DNA from: Ruminococcus sp.
GTDB taxonomy: Bacteria; Bacillota; Clostridia; Oscillospirales; Ruminococcaceae
Direction of reading: 5' to 3'
Length of the DNA: 6,187 nt
Assembly: GCA_023667165.1 (NCBI GenBank)
Contig: JAMPAO010000131.1
Span: 1-6,187 of the forward strand
Under the pieces are notes generated by a model. The model was given only the letters and a program-made list of their open reading frames with translations, was not told the origin of the DNA and did no database searches. Shown here in pieces: positions 1 through 6,187 of this stretch (within the stretch, counting starts at the first letter, position 1; every line of letters starts with the position of its first letter). The position numbers and the translations under genes are program-made.

Positions 1-93
1 ATAGAAATTGACGTTGAAAACGCAATGCAGTTAAGGTTTGAATTATTTATAGACGGCTGTGGCTATGCCTTTACTGATATGACTTTATCTTAA
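1..93 (+). CDS. 3' end of an unidentified gene (partial)
   Basis: Frame 1 is open from the window edge to a TAA at 91-93 and gives the last 30 residues of a protein, ending in ...YAFTDMTLS. No family is recognised from this tail; the alternating hydrophobic and polar residues would fit a beta-strand-rich C-terminus, but that is only an impression. It lies 21 nt upstream of fliB on the same strand, with no terminator hairpin in the gap, so co-transcription with fliB is plausible. Its base composition is AT-rich, matching the first half of fliB and unlike the genes further right. Confidence 0.5.
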   Translation: MEIDVENAMQLRFELFIDGCGYAFTDMTLS

Positions 94-114
94 ATTTATT
101 AACGGAGAAAAAAT

Positions 115-1320
115 ATGAATAATAAAATCAAAGTTCAATACATAAGGCAACCCCAATATTATAAGGATTTCCAATGTACGGGAGATAAATGCCCCGTTAA
201 TTGCTGCTATGGTTGGAATATCGGCTGGAGCAAGGAAGAGTATGAAAAGCTGACAAATGCTCAAATGCCCGATAGTCTGCGCAAAATTATCGAACAATCA
301 TTTATACTTGCTTGTGACACCATTAAGGACACTTTTGATTACCAAATTAAATTTAGTGAAAAGGGAAAATGTCCTCTGCTTACGGAAAACGGGTTATGTT
401 CCATTCAAAAAGAGCTTGGAGCGGACTACCTTTCGTGTACATGCAGAACGTACCCAAGAAAAAATTATTTGTCCGGCGACGCAGTGATACGAACCTGCGA
501 ATGTTCATGCAATTGTGTAATAAAAATTATTTGCTCTGACGAAAACAGTATGGAACTTGAAAATATCACAAAAAATCAAATAAATAAGAACACGAAATTT
601 TCTTTATCCGAGAATTGGGAAGAACAGGATTATTTTAACCACCCCGCCCTAAAATACGACCGCGAACTTTTTGAATTCTTCTACGCCATTCTCTCCGACA
701 GGAGCCGCAGTATAGAAACTTCTATCGTCCTCGCCGCTGTGGCTGCCCGAAAGGTAGACGAGTTCGTAAAAAAAGGCAGTGCAGACCGCATTCCCGAAAT
801 AATAAAGGCGTTAAGACCCCGGCTTGACGACCCCGCGCAGACCGAAAAACTGGAAAACGCCAAACCGAATATTTCTCTTAAAGCCAATATCGCCGCCGCG
901 CTTCTGAAGATAATCAAGGGCAGCGATATTTATCAATATGTGTTTGAAAACGGCGTTCCCAGCGAGGAAAAATTCAACGAGGGCACGGCGAAATGGAACG
1001 AGGTCTATAGGGACAGACCTTTCGTCATGCGGAATATCGCCCTTAACCTGTTCATCTCACAGCGTATGCCGTTCAGAGATAAGACCCTCACCCTTTTTGA
1101 AAATTTCTGCTATCTTGCCGCCGAGATGTCGGTTATTAAATTCCTCGCCGCCGCAGTATTTGCCCATTTTGATAAGGCGAACGAGGAAATGTTCGAGGTG
1201 GCTGTTTCCCACATCGACCGCTCCTTTACGCACAACGAGTTGAATGTAAAAAAGGTCATAGACGTACTGCGCGCCGCCGGTATCGGCTCTCCCGCTTATT
1301 TGATGGGTATACTCAAATAG
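115..1320 (+). CDS. fliB: FliB-family flagellin lysine N-methylase
   Basis: This 401-aa protein has the hallmarks of the FliB family, which N-methylates lysine side chains of flagellin in the cytoplasm before export. Visible signatures are the N-terminal Cys motif (C21, C26, C30, C31, followed by YGW), a second cluster C85/C94 in a CPLL..NGLCSIQ context, then C107 and C109 before the conserved YPR, and a helical C-terminal half. Near the end, MRNIALN and FTHNEL resemble the family's usual ENYLVN-like and EHN-like motifs. The length is normal for the family, so it appears intact. The ATG at 115 is preceded by GGAG (104-107) at 7-nt spacing. Odd points: residues 127-133 form a CECSCNC run where relatives usually have a simpler SCPE-type motif, and GC content jumps about 500-550 nt into the gene. 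The flagellin gene, its expected substrate, ends this window on the opposite strand. Family assignment is strong; activity and substrate are inferred. Confidence 0.85.
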   Translation: MNNKIKVQYIRQPQYYKDFQCTGDKCPVNCCYGWNIGWSKEEYEKLTNAQMPDSLRKIIEQSFILACDTIKDTFDYQIKFSEKGKCPLLTENGLCSIQKELGADYLSCTCRTYPRKNYLSGDAVIRTCECSCNCVIKIICSDENSMELENITKNQINKNTKFSLSENWEEQDYFNHPALKYDRELFEFFYAILSDRSRSIETSIVLAAVAARKVDEFVKKGSADRIPEIIKALRPRLDDPAQTEKLENAKPNISLKANIAAALLKIIKGSDIYQYVFENGVPSEEKFNEGTAKWNEVYRDRPFVMRNIALNLFISQRMPFRDKTLTLFENFCYLAAEMSVIKFLAAAVFAHFDKANEEMFEVAVSHIDRSFTHNELNVKKVIDVLRAAGIGSPAYLMGILK

Positions 1321-1396
1321 CTCCGCGCCGGTCTTAATTAACCGTATGTATACGAAAAATTAACAATTTCCCGATGCCCGACGGTCAAAAATATTG

Positions 1397-1402
1397 TATA
1401 AT
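1397..1402 (+). promoter_or_regulatory. Possible -10 box for the phosphatase-DUF975-rlu cluster
   Basis: A perfect TATAAT lies 66 nt upstream of the TTG start at 1468, inside the 147-nt gap after fliB. The expected -35 region (around 1374-1379) is GC-rich and does not resemble TTGACA, so support is limited to the -10 hexamer, its AT-rich surroundings and its position. It would give a 5' leader of about 60 nt. No convincing terminator hairpin with a T-tract separates fliB from this point, so read-through from fliB is an alternative. Confidence 0.4.
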
Positions 1403-1453
1403 TATTGTGAACGTTTATTATATGCAGGCGTTACACGTTTAATCCGTTCCATG

Positions 1454-1459
1454 AAAGGA
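1454..1459 (+). promoter_or_regulatory. Shine-Dalgarno fixing a TTG start
   Basis: AAAGGA, 8 nt before TTG 1468, decides the start of the histidine phosphatase. The nearby ATG at 1451 is out of frame and hits TGA after six codons, so it is not the start. Confidence 0.65.
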
Positions 1460-1467
1460 TATTTGAC

Positions 1468-2151
1468 TTGAAAGGCTATAGAATAAGCATACTTCGCCAC
1501 GGCAGGACCGAGGCGAACGAAAAAGGGATATATATAGGAAAAACCGACCTGCCGCTGTCGGACGCGGGCAGACGGCAGCTTGAAGAACTGTACGATACCC
1601 ACGAGTACCCGAGGGTGCAAAGGGTATATTCAAGTCCGCTCGAAAGAGCCGTTCAGTCCGCTCTGATACTCTTCCCCGACAGGGAGATAGTCGAGGTCGA
1701 CGAGCTTCGGGAAATGGATTTCGGCATTTTCGAGGGTATCGCCGCCGAGGAGCTTCTGGAGCTTGACAGCTACAAGGCATGGCTAAAGGGCGGTCTGGAC
1801 AATCCCCCGCCCAACGGCGAAAGCCTGCGTAATATGATGGTTCGCTGCTATACCGCTCTTAATATGATAATTCTTGACATGATGGAAAACGGTATCACCC
1901 ACGCGGGTGTAATGACCCATTCCGGAATACTTATGAATATGATGTCCTGCTTCGGACTGCCCAAAATGAAGCCGATGGAATTCGCCTGCCCCATGGGTCA
2001 CGGCTATGAGATAATGGTCACCGCTCAAATGTGGCAGCAGGGCGGCTGCTTCGAGATACTGGGGAAGATCCCCGGCTACGGGGCGGTAGGCTACAACGAC
2101 GCCGGGGAGGCTCTGTTCGATTATGGCACAGATGAAGATCCGCGATATTAA
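1468..2151 (+). CDS. Histidine phosphatase (phosphoglycerate mutase-like) family protein
   Basis: This 227-aa cytoplasmic protein belongs to the histidine phosphatase superfamily, whose members hydrolyse or transfer phosphate through a phospho-histidine. The sequence shows the N-terminal catalytic motif LRHGRTEAN (nucleophile H11, flanked by R10 and R13), SSPLERA with the phosphate-binding R60, the REMDFGIFEG segment with the likely proton donor E82, and the second His in MTHSG (H151). All key residues are present. The substrate cannot be read from the sequence: relatives include alpha-ribazole phosphatase (CobC), broad-specificity phosphatases and phosphoserine phosphatases, and no cobalamin genes are nearby to favour CobC. 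The start is TTG, supported by AAAGGA 8 nt upstream and by the RHG motif sitting at the usual distance from the N-terminus. Its 3' end overlaps the next gene by 29 nt, so the two are probably one operon. Confidence 0.88.
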   Translation: MKGYRISILRHGRTEANEKGIYIGKTDLPLSDAGRRQLEELYDTHEYPRVQRVYSSPLERAVQSALILFPDREIVEVDELREMDFGIFEGIAAEELLELDSYKAWLKGGLDNPPPNGESLRNMMVRCYTALNMIILDMMENGITHAGVMTHSGILMNMMSCFGLPKMKPMEFACPMGHGYEIMVTAQMWQQGGCFEILGKIPGYGAVGYNDAGEALFDYGTDEDPRY

Positions 2152-2971
2152 GACCCGCACAAAGGAGCTTTTTACCAAATGCTGGGCGGAAGCGGCGTTT
2201 ATAACCGTTCTTCAGACGGCTGTGTTTATGCTGTACTATTCCGTTATAATGCTTTTGGGCAGATTTACGGGAGCGCACTCCGCCGATACACTCATGCCCG
2301 AATTTACGTCGTTCCCGCCTGTCTTTATACTCTCCTCAGCGGGACTTCTTTTAACGGGGCATATTGTGACCGCGCCGCTGGAGTTCGGGATAAAATGGTA
2401 CTACTGGCAGGCTTCGTCGGGACTGTTCGTGCCTGTGTCATCCATATTCGGCTGCTACAGCTCACGAGATTCCATAAAACGCTGCATTAAAATGCGCCTT
2501 ATGATCGATGTAAGGCTGCTTGCGCTTATATCGGCTGCCGCCGCCTTTACAGCCGCGGCGGGATATCTGACAAGCATTCTGCACGGTATCACCGAAAAGG
2601 ACAGCATACCGTACATATTCGCAACGGCGGGATTCTGGGCGGCTGTTATAATAATACTCGCAGCCGTTGCCACGCTGAGCCTGAGGTACGTCCCTCTCGG
2701 GTACATAATGGCTGAGGATCCCGACGCGACGGTGACGGAAATAATCGCCCGAAGCCGCAAAAGGCTCGGAAAAAGGTATATCGGCATGATGAAAATGTAC
2801 TGCTCCTTTGCGGTGTGGTATCTTCTTTTCATATTCGTATTTCCGATACTTCCGCTGATACCTTATTTAAAAATGTCAACGGCGGTATTCATACGCTCCT
2901 GCGAGGAACCGGACGATCCGGATAACGCGGCGGATCACAGCGTGAAAAGGGAGCGTGCGGCGGTTGGATAA
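2123..2971 (+). CDS. DUF975-like multi-pass membrane protein
   Basis: This is a 282-aa integral membrane protein of unknown function. Hydrophobic segments are visible at about residues 24-46, 67-90, 131-153, 164-187 and 228-250. The C-terminal part has the pattern typical of DUF975 proteins of Firmicutes: a Tyr-rich segment leading to YIMAEDPDATVTEIIARSRK, a basic loop (KRLGKRY), then a Trp-containing helix ending in PYLKMSTAVF. The family match is made from memory of that pattern, so it is moderate. The tail after residue 259 is charged and probably cytoplasmic. The ATG at 2123 lies 12 nt after GGGGAGG (2104-2110); the second in-frame ATG at 2132 is a weaker alternative. The gene overlaps the phosphatase upstream by 29 nt and the pseudouridine synthase downstream by about 8 nt, which points to coupled translation but does not reveal its role. 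Confidence 0.75.
   Translation: MAQMKIRDIKTRTKELFTKCWAEAAFITVLQTAVFMLYYSVIMLLGRFTGAHSADTLMPEFTSFPPVFILSSAGLLLTGHIVTAPLEFGIKWYYWQASSGLFVPVSSIFGCYSSRDSIKRCIKMRLMIDVRLLALISAAAAFTAAAGYLTSILHGITEKDSIPYIFATAGFWAAVIIILAAVATLSLRYVPLGYIMAEDPDATVTEIIARSRKRLGKRYIGMMKMYCSFAVWYLLFIFVFPILPLIPYLKMSTAVFIRSCEEPDDPDNAADHSVKRERAAVG
2945..2953 (+). promoter_or_regulatory. Shine-Dalgarno deciding the rlu start
   Basis: AAAAGGGAG lies within the 3' end of the membrane-protein gene. It is only 1 nt from GTG 2955, too close for use, but 10 nt from TTG 2964, which is therefore the preferred start of the pseudouridine synthase. Confidence 0.55.
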
Positions 2972-3815
2972 TTACAGAAAGATCCGGCTTGAATGCACGG
3001 CGGAGGACGACGGCATATCCCTTGAACAGCTTCTTCGCAGAAGAGACGTTTCAAGGCGGCTGATGATATCGCTGAAAAGAACTCCCATGGGAATGACGAG
3101 GGACGGAACGCTCTGCCGCAGCATTGACAGGGTCTACAGCGGAGATGTTATCGTCTTAAGAATACCGGAAAGCGGCGGCAGGGGATCGGCTCTGCCGCCG
3201 AATACCGTCCTGCGCGCCGAAAAGGTCTACGAGGACGAGGACATAATAATTTACAACAAGCCTGCGGGCATGGCGGTGCATGAGTCCGCTCTGCACAGGG
3301 GCGACACCCTGGCGAACGTATTCGCCGCGGAATTTCCCGAACGTCCGTTCAGAGCGGTGAACCGCCTTGACAGGGACACCTCGGGGCTTTGTCTTGCAGC
3401 CAAAAACAGGCTCGGCGCAAACATTCCCCCGACCGGTATACGCAAGACCTATTACGGGGTATGCATGGGCGTTATAGACCGTCCCATGCGCATTGACGCG
3501 CCGATAGCGCGGGAACGGGCTTCAATGATGAAGCGCGTTGTAAGGAGCGACGGCAAGCGGGCGGTAACAAATATAATCCCTCTTAAGGTATATGAGGACA
3601 GGGAGCTTACCCTCCTTGAAATACATCTTGAAACCGGCAGAACACATCAGATAAGGGTGCATATGGCGCATATAGGGCACCCTCTTGCGGGCGATACCTT
3701 TTACGGCGGCAGCGGGGAATATTACAGCCGCCAGGCTCTGCACTGCGGGGAAATGGAGCTTATCCACCCCGTCAGCGGAAAGCTCGTAAGGGCAAGGGCG
3801 GAGATACCGTTCTGA
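2964..3815 (+). CDS. RluA/RluD-family RNA pseudouridine synthase
   Basis: This 283-aa enzyme is predicted to isomerise uridine to pseudouridine in RNA, most likely 23S rRNA. Residues ~14-70 look like an S4-type RNA-binding domain (ISLEQLLRRRDVSRRL...YSGDVIVLRI). The catalytic domain follows, with YNKPAGMAVH at ~97-106, the active-site motif NRLDRDTSGL with catalytic D136, KTYYGV at ~161-166, and GRTHQIRVHMAHIGHPLAGD at ~225-244. All core motifs are present. The residue before RLD is Asn rather than the more common His. The exact position modified (RluD-like 1911/1915/1917, RluC-like, or other) cannot be told from sequence. I prefer the TTG start at 2964 because of the SD at 10-nt spacing; GTG 2955 would add three residues. 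Its start overlaps the membrane-protein stop by 8 nt, and it is the last gene before a terminator. Confidence 0.88.
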   Translation: MDNYRKIRLECTAEDDGISLEQLLRRRDVSRRLMISLKRTPMGMTRDGTLCRSIDRVYSGDVIVLRIPESGGRGSALPPNTVLRAEKVYEDEDIIIYNKPAGMAVHESALHRGDTLANVFAAEFPERPFRAVNRLDRDTSGLCLAAKNRLGANIPPTGIRKTYYGVCMGVIDRPMRIDAPIARERASMMKRVVRSDGKRAVTNIIPLKVYEDRELTLLEIHLETGRTHQIRVHMAHIGHPLAGDTFYGGSGEYYSRQALHCGEMELIHPVSGKLVRARAEIPF

Positions 3816-3830
3816 CGGAATGAATAAAGC

Positions 3831-3870
3831 AAAACCGCAGTCCCTCACAAAAGAGGAGCTGCGGTTCTTT
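3831..3870. terminator. Bidirectional rho-independent terminator
   Basis: Arms AACCGCAG (3833-3840) and CTGCGGTT (3859-3866) pair perfectly. The stem extends inward through a G-U pair and one mismatch to CCTC/GAGG, with an ACAAAA loop (3847-3852). On the + strand the stem runs into TTCTTTG; on the minus strand it is followed by TTTTGCTTTATT. It lies between converging stop codons at 3815 and 3888, so it probably ends both the + strand cluster and the VWA gene. Confidence 0.8.
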
Positions 3871-3887
3871 GTGTGCTTATGAGCGGA

Positions 3888-6011
3888 TCATGAAACTATG
3901 GGGAGAGTGTAGCTGTAACTTCCTCCCGATGTCTGAATTTTGATTTTCGCCGACGGCTTGGCAGAGGGCATTTTAATTGTGGTCACGGTCAATGTTTTTC
4001 CGTCAGCCGATGTCTGATAATCGCTTAAGGTATAACCGTCATATGTTATTTTTTTGATATTGTCAAGGTTTTCGCCTGTCAGCACTATTTGCGTTACGGT
4101 CTTCCTCTTGCATTCGGTTATATTGCAGCCTGTTACAACGGGCGGCAAATACGTTTTTGCGGCAACGCTTATTTTTTCCGACGCCTTACCGTATTGAGTG
4201 GCAAGAGAAACGGTCAGATTCGTTACTTTTTTCTGTTCCGGCAAAGTAAATTTTACTTCTGTTCCGTCTGCGCTTACCGTGCAGTCGGAAACCGTCAAGG
4301 TCGTTCCTGAAACGGAAAAACTTGTAAGATCGTTCAAATTGGAGCCTGTAACGGTAATATCCGTACTGCCGCTGTTTTGCATTACCGAATTGGGAGTTAT
4401 AGCCGTTATGGAGGGAACAGGCTTGGGCGGTACAGCGTCAGCCGTTGCTTTTAATTGTGTAGTGTCGCTGTCATACCCTTTTCTGACAAGCTTTATCTTG
4501 AAGCTTTTTTCCTTTTTCATTTGCAATTGTATCGTCATGGTCTTTCCGTCGTCGGACATTGCGTATTTATCGGCGGACAAAATATATCCGTCTGCATACA
4601 CGGTCAGATCCGCGAAATTTTCTCCTGTAAGAGTGACCTCAGCAGTTTCCTTAATGGGTATTTCGTCGGGAACGCAGGAAGAGATAACTATCTTCGGCGA
4701 GGGAATCTTTGGGGTATATACCGTAAAATCAATATCAGCCGACGTGTCTTTGTCGTTTGTGACAGTTACCGCCCTTACTCCCGATTTTGAGATTGACGGG
4801 AGCTTTACCGTCATTTCCGTACCGGTATCGTTTACGGTATCCGGCTGTAACTTATAGCCGTAGTAATCTACGGTAGCGCCGAAAAATCCCTCTCCCGTGA
4901 TCGTTACGGTATGCGATTTGCCCTTTTCACCCTCGTCCGGTGATATCGACGTTATCTTAACATCGCTTAAAAGCTCGTTATAAGCATAGGCAGGGCGGAT
5001 CGAAACAGTATTTTTCGTTCCGGTGTAATCGGTATATGTGATCTCGCCGGATACGCAAGTCAGCTTGTACAGCGCATATTCCGACTTCAGCCTTACCTTA
5101 TAGGTAATGTTCGACGTACCCGGGGCAAGCTCGTTTATATCCCACTCCAGTCTGTCAGCGGAAGTGTAAGAGGGCAGAGGAATGGAATCGTCCGCCGACT
5201 TGGGAACATATTCAAACGCGTCGCCTATATCCATAACGACCTTGAGGTTTTTGGGGTTTACCTTGCCGATGGTATTGGCAATGGACGAATATACGGAATT
5301 GAGCTTAGAGGTGGAGAACACCGAGTAATGAGATGTTTCGGTAGTTGCCATTTTTTTCAGCATGACATTTGCCGGACTGGTTTCGGAGGGACACAGAGCA
5401 ACGGTGTAAAAAGCGTTCCCTGTGTTTTTGGCATTCTTTGCCGACGCCTCAGCCTTTTCCACGTTATCCGGCTCGCCGTCGGTCATAAGTACGATAGAGC
5501 CGTGAGCAGATGAACGCTTGCCTTTGAGCATTTTTACCGCCTCGTCAATTCCGGCTGCCATGTTCGTACTGCCGAGAACTCCAATATTAAGAGCATTGTC
5601 AAGGTAATCCGTTATAACGGTCTTATCGTTCGTAAGTCCCAGCACGTCGACGCTCGAATCGTACAGGACTATACCTATGCGGTGGGTAGACAGGTCAAGT
5701 TTATTTACAAAAAACTTTGCCGTGGCTATCATATCCGAATAATCGTTTCTCATGCTTCCCGACCGGTCGATGAGCAGAACAACGTCGTTAGGCTCAGGAA
5801 CATTTCCGGTATAGGGGAAACCGTTTAGAGCAAGATTCACCGTTACAGGTGTGTTCAGATCGGTGATATTACTGTCGGTAAGGCTCACCGACGCGGAAAG
5901 CTGCGCTGCCGAAACGGATACCGGTTTTATAATATCCCCCGTGAGCGTAAAGGAAAAAAGCAGCATAAAGACCGTAACAAAGGATAAAGCTCTTTTTAAT
6001 TTTATTGTCAT
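3888..6011 (-). CDS. Secreted VWA-domain protein with four IPT/TIG-like repeats
   Basis: This 707-aa predicted extracellular protein starts with a signal peptide (basic KLKR, hydrophobic core ~8-24, likely cleavage near VSVSA-A at 35/36). A von Willebrand factor A domain (~76-248) follows, with a complete metal-binding MIDAS: D82-R-S84-G-S86, T149 and D178. A beta-rich domain (~255-345) leads into four IPT/TIG-like Ig-fold repeats at ~351-432, 438-522, 533-617 and 623-707. VWA domains with MIDAS usually bind protein ligands through a divalent cation, so an adhesive or matrix-binding role is likely. No LPXTG sortase signal, C-terminal membrane helix or SLH domain is visible, so anchoring is unexplained. 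The start is ATG 6011, backed by AAAGGAAG at 6022-6029 (10-nt spacing) and the signal peptide. An in-frame upstream start at 6101 would translate the flagellin terminator hairpin and bury the signal peptide. The gene lies just downstream of flagellin on the same strand. The exact ligand and location are unknown. Confidence 0.85.
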   Translation of the reverse strand: MTIKLKRALSFVTVFMLLFSFTLTGDIIKPVSVSAAQLSASVSLTDSNITDLNTPVTVNLALNGFPYTGNVPEPNDVVLLIDRSGSMRNDYSDMIATAKFFVNKLDLSTHRIGIVLYDSSVDVLGLTNDKTVITDYLDNALNIGVLGSTNMAAGIDEAVKMLKGKRSSAHGSIVLMTDGEPDNVEKAEASAKNAKNTGNAFYTVALCPSETSPANVMLKKMATTETSHYSVFSTSKLNSVYSSIANTIGKVNPKNLKVVMDIGDAFEYVPKSADDSIPLPSYTSADRLEWDINELAPGTSNITYKVRLKSEYALYKLTCVSGEITYTDYTGTKNTVSIRPAYAYNELLSDVKITSISPDEGEKGKSHTVTITGEGFFGATVDYYGYKLQPDTVNDTGTEMTVKLPSISKSGVRAVTVTNDKDTSADIDFTVYTPKIPSPKIVISSCVPDEIPIKETAEVTLTGENFADLTVYADGYILSADKYAMSDDGKTMTIQLQMKKEKSFKIKLVRKGYDSDTTQLKATADAVPPKPVPSITAITPNSVMQNSGSTDITVTGSNLNDLTSFSVSGTTLTVSDCTVSADGTEVKFTLPEQKKVTNLTVSLATQYGKASEKISVAAKTYLPPVVTGCNITECKRKTVTQIVLTGENLDNIKKITYDGYTLSDYQTSADGKTLTVTTIKMPSAKPSAKIKIQTSGGSYSYTLPIVS
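3891..4961 (-). repeat. Four tandem IPT/TIG-like domain repeats within the VWA protein
   Basis: Four units of about 82-85 residues share a recurring pattern: an opening I..I.P or equivalent, then VTITGEGF, VTLTGENF, ITVTGSNL or IVLTGENL, a (D/G)GY(K/I/T)L-type strand or its equivalent, and a (S/D)DGKT(M/L)T-type strand. Approximate nucleotide spans are 4716-4961, 4446-4700, 4161-4415 and 3891-4145. The units are diverged at DNA level, so this is an old protein-level duplication rather than a recent DNA repeat. Such domains usually act as rigid stalks or as binding modules in surface proteins. Confidence 0.75.
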
Positions 6012-6021
6012 AATAACAACA

Positions 6022-6029
6022 CTTCCTTT
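6022..6029 (-). promoter_or_regulatory. Shine-Dalgarno fixing the VWA gene start
   Basis: Read on the minus strand, AAAGGAAG lies 10 nt before ATG 6011. It marks the real start downstream of the flagellin terminator and places the signal peptide at the N-terminus. Confidence 0.7.
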
Positions 6030-6060
6030 CGGATTTATAATTAATTGCAGGCGGCTTATT

Positions 6061-6095
6061 AAAAAATCTTCCTCCCTCAGTAGAGGGAGGAAGAT
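6061..6095 (-). terminator. Rho-independent terminator of the flagellin gene
   Basis: A perfect 13-bp stem (6066-6078 with 6083-6095; arms ATCTTCCTCCCTC and GAGGGAGGAAGAT) closes on a 4-nt loop. On the minus strand it is followed directly by TTTTTT (6066-6061) and then AATAA. It begins 38 nt after the flagellin stop and ends 49 nt before the VWA start codon. Strength and position fit a highly expressed flagellin transcript. Some read-through could supply the VWA gene. Confidence 0.9.
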
Positions 6096-6133
6096 CCTCA
6101 TACATAAGTATTTATGAACAGCCGTATCGGTAA

Positions 6134-6187
6134 TTAGCCGAGGAGCTGAAGAACGCCCTGAGGAAGCTGATTTGCCTGAGCGAGCAT
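6134..6187 (-). CDS. Flagellin, C-terminal end (partial)
   Basis: Seventeen codons plus TAA are present, reading MLAQANQLPQGVLQLLG. This closely matches the conserved C-terminus of bacterial flagellin (usual form AMLAQANQ.PQ.VLQLL), part of the D0 helix that lines the filament core and is needed for polymerisation and export. The rest of the gene lies beyond the right window edge. The tail is intact and ends in a normal stop, followed by a strong terminator. It is the probable substrate of the FliB methylase encoded at the left of the window. The symbol (hag or fliC) cannot be chosen from this fragment. Confidence 0.93.
   Translation of the reverse strand: MLAQANQLPQGVLQLLG

Noticed and set aside
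1321..1356. Possible fliB terminator formed by short palindromes (CGGT..ACCG and CGTAT..ATACG)
   Set aside because: The stems are short or bulged, one has a 2-nt loop, and no T-tract follows.
1345..1378. Possible flagellar sigma (SigD/sigma-28) promoter using CCGATG at 1371
   Set aside because: The -10 matches GCCGATAT only partly and no TAAA-type -35 is found at correct spacing.
1451..1471. ATG-started leader peptide before the phosphatase
   Set aside because: It is only six codons, overlaps the Shine-Dalgarno of the real gene, has no SD of its own and no attenuator structure nearby.
1783..2178. 131-aa minus-strand ORF over the phosphatase end
   Set aside because: It is a shadow of the phosphatase and membrane-protein start; no SD or family motif, and it conflicts with two strongly supported + strand genes.
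4198..4857. 219-aa + strand ORF opposite the VWA gene
   Set aside because: It is an antisense shadow of the TIG repeats, has no recognisable motif, and the minus-strand frame has clear domain structure throughout.
3888..6011. Sortase-anchored surface protein
   Set aside because: The C-terminus ends in YTLPIVS with no LPXTG motif, hydrophobic helix or basic tail.
6012..6101. Upstream in-frame extension of the VWA protein to 6101 (30 extra residues)
   Set aside because: The added codons come from the flagellin terminator hairpin, would hide the signal peptide, and ATG 6011 has its own Shine-Dalgarno.

Overview
The window reads as a chromosomal segment of a motile, low-to-mid GC Firmicute, most likely of class Clostridia. 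The clues are a flagellin C-terminus, a Cys-rich FliB-type flagellin lysine N-methylase, a DUF975-like membrane protein, SD-driven TTG starts, and a signal peptide plus VWA plus IPT/TIG surface protein. Genus cannot be fixed from the sequence. No phage, transposon, CRISPR array, tRNA or rRNA is visible.

Layout, left to right. (1) 1-93 is the 3' end of an unidentified + strand gene, followed after 21 nt by fliB (115-1320, +). (2) 1321-1467 is a 147-nt intergenic stretch with a TATAAT -10-like box. It leads into a tightly packed + strand cluster: a histidine phosphatase (1468-2151), a DUF975-like multi-pass membrane protein (2123-2971) and an RluA/RluD-family pseudouridine synthase (about 2964-3815). 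Each gene overlaps the next, so translational coupling is likely. (3) 3831-3870 is a hairpin terminator shared with the converging minus-strand unit. (4) 3888-6011 (-) encodes a 707-aa secreted protein with an intact MIDAS-type VWA domain, a beta-rich linker domain and four IPT/TIG-like repeats. (5) 6061-6095 is a strong rho-independent terminator for the minus-strand flagellin gene, whose last 17 codons occupy 6134-6187.

How the parts may work together: FliB and flagellin are enzyme and substrate in the flagellin-methylation pathway, and here they sit about 5 kb apart on opposite strands. The VWA-TIG protein lies directly downstream of flagellin on the same strand, behind the flagellin terminator, with no convincing promoter of its own. 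It is therefore a candidate flagellum- or surface-associated adhesin, but that is inference from position and domains. The three middle + strand genes look like ordinary housekeeping or accessory functions with no visible link to motility.

Base composition changes sharply inside fliB. The first ~600 nt of the window are AT-rich (23-30% GC in two 60-nt samples), whereas fliB from ~640 on and the genes after it are about 45-60% GC. This suggests a recombination or acquisition boundary. I see no clearly unprecedented system. The most notable items are the flagellin/FliB/VWA-TIG grouping, the extra Cys cluster in FliB, and the composition break.
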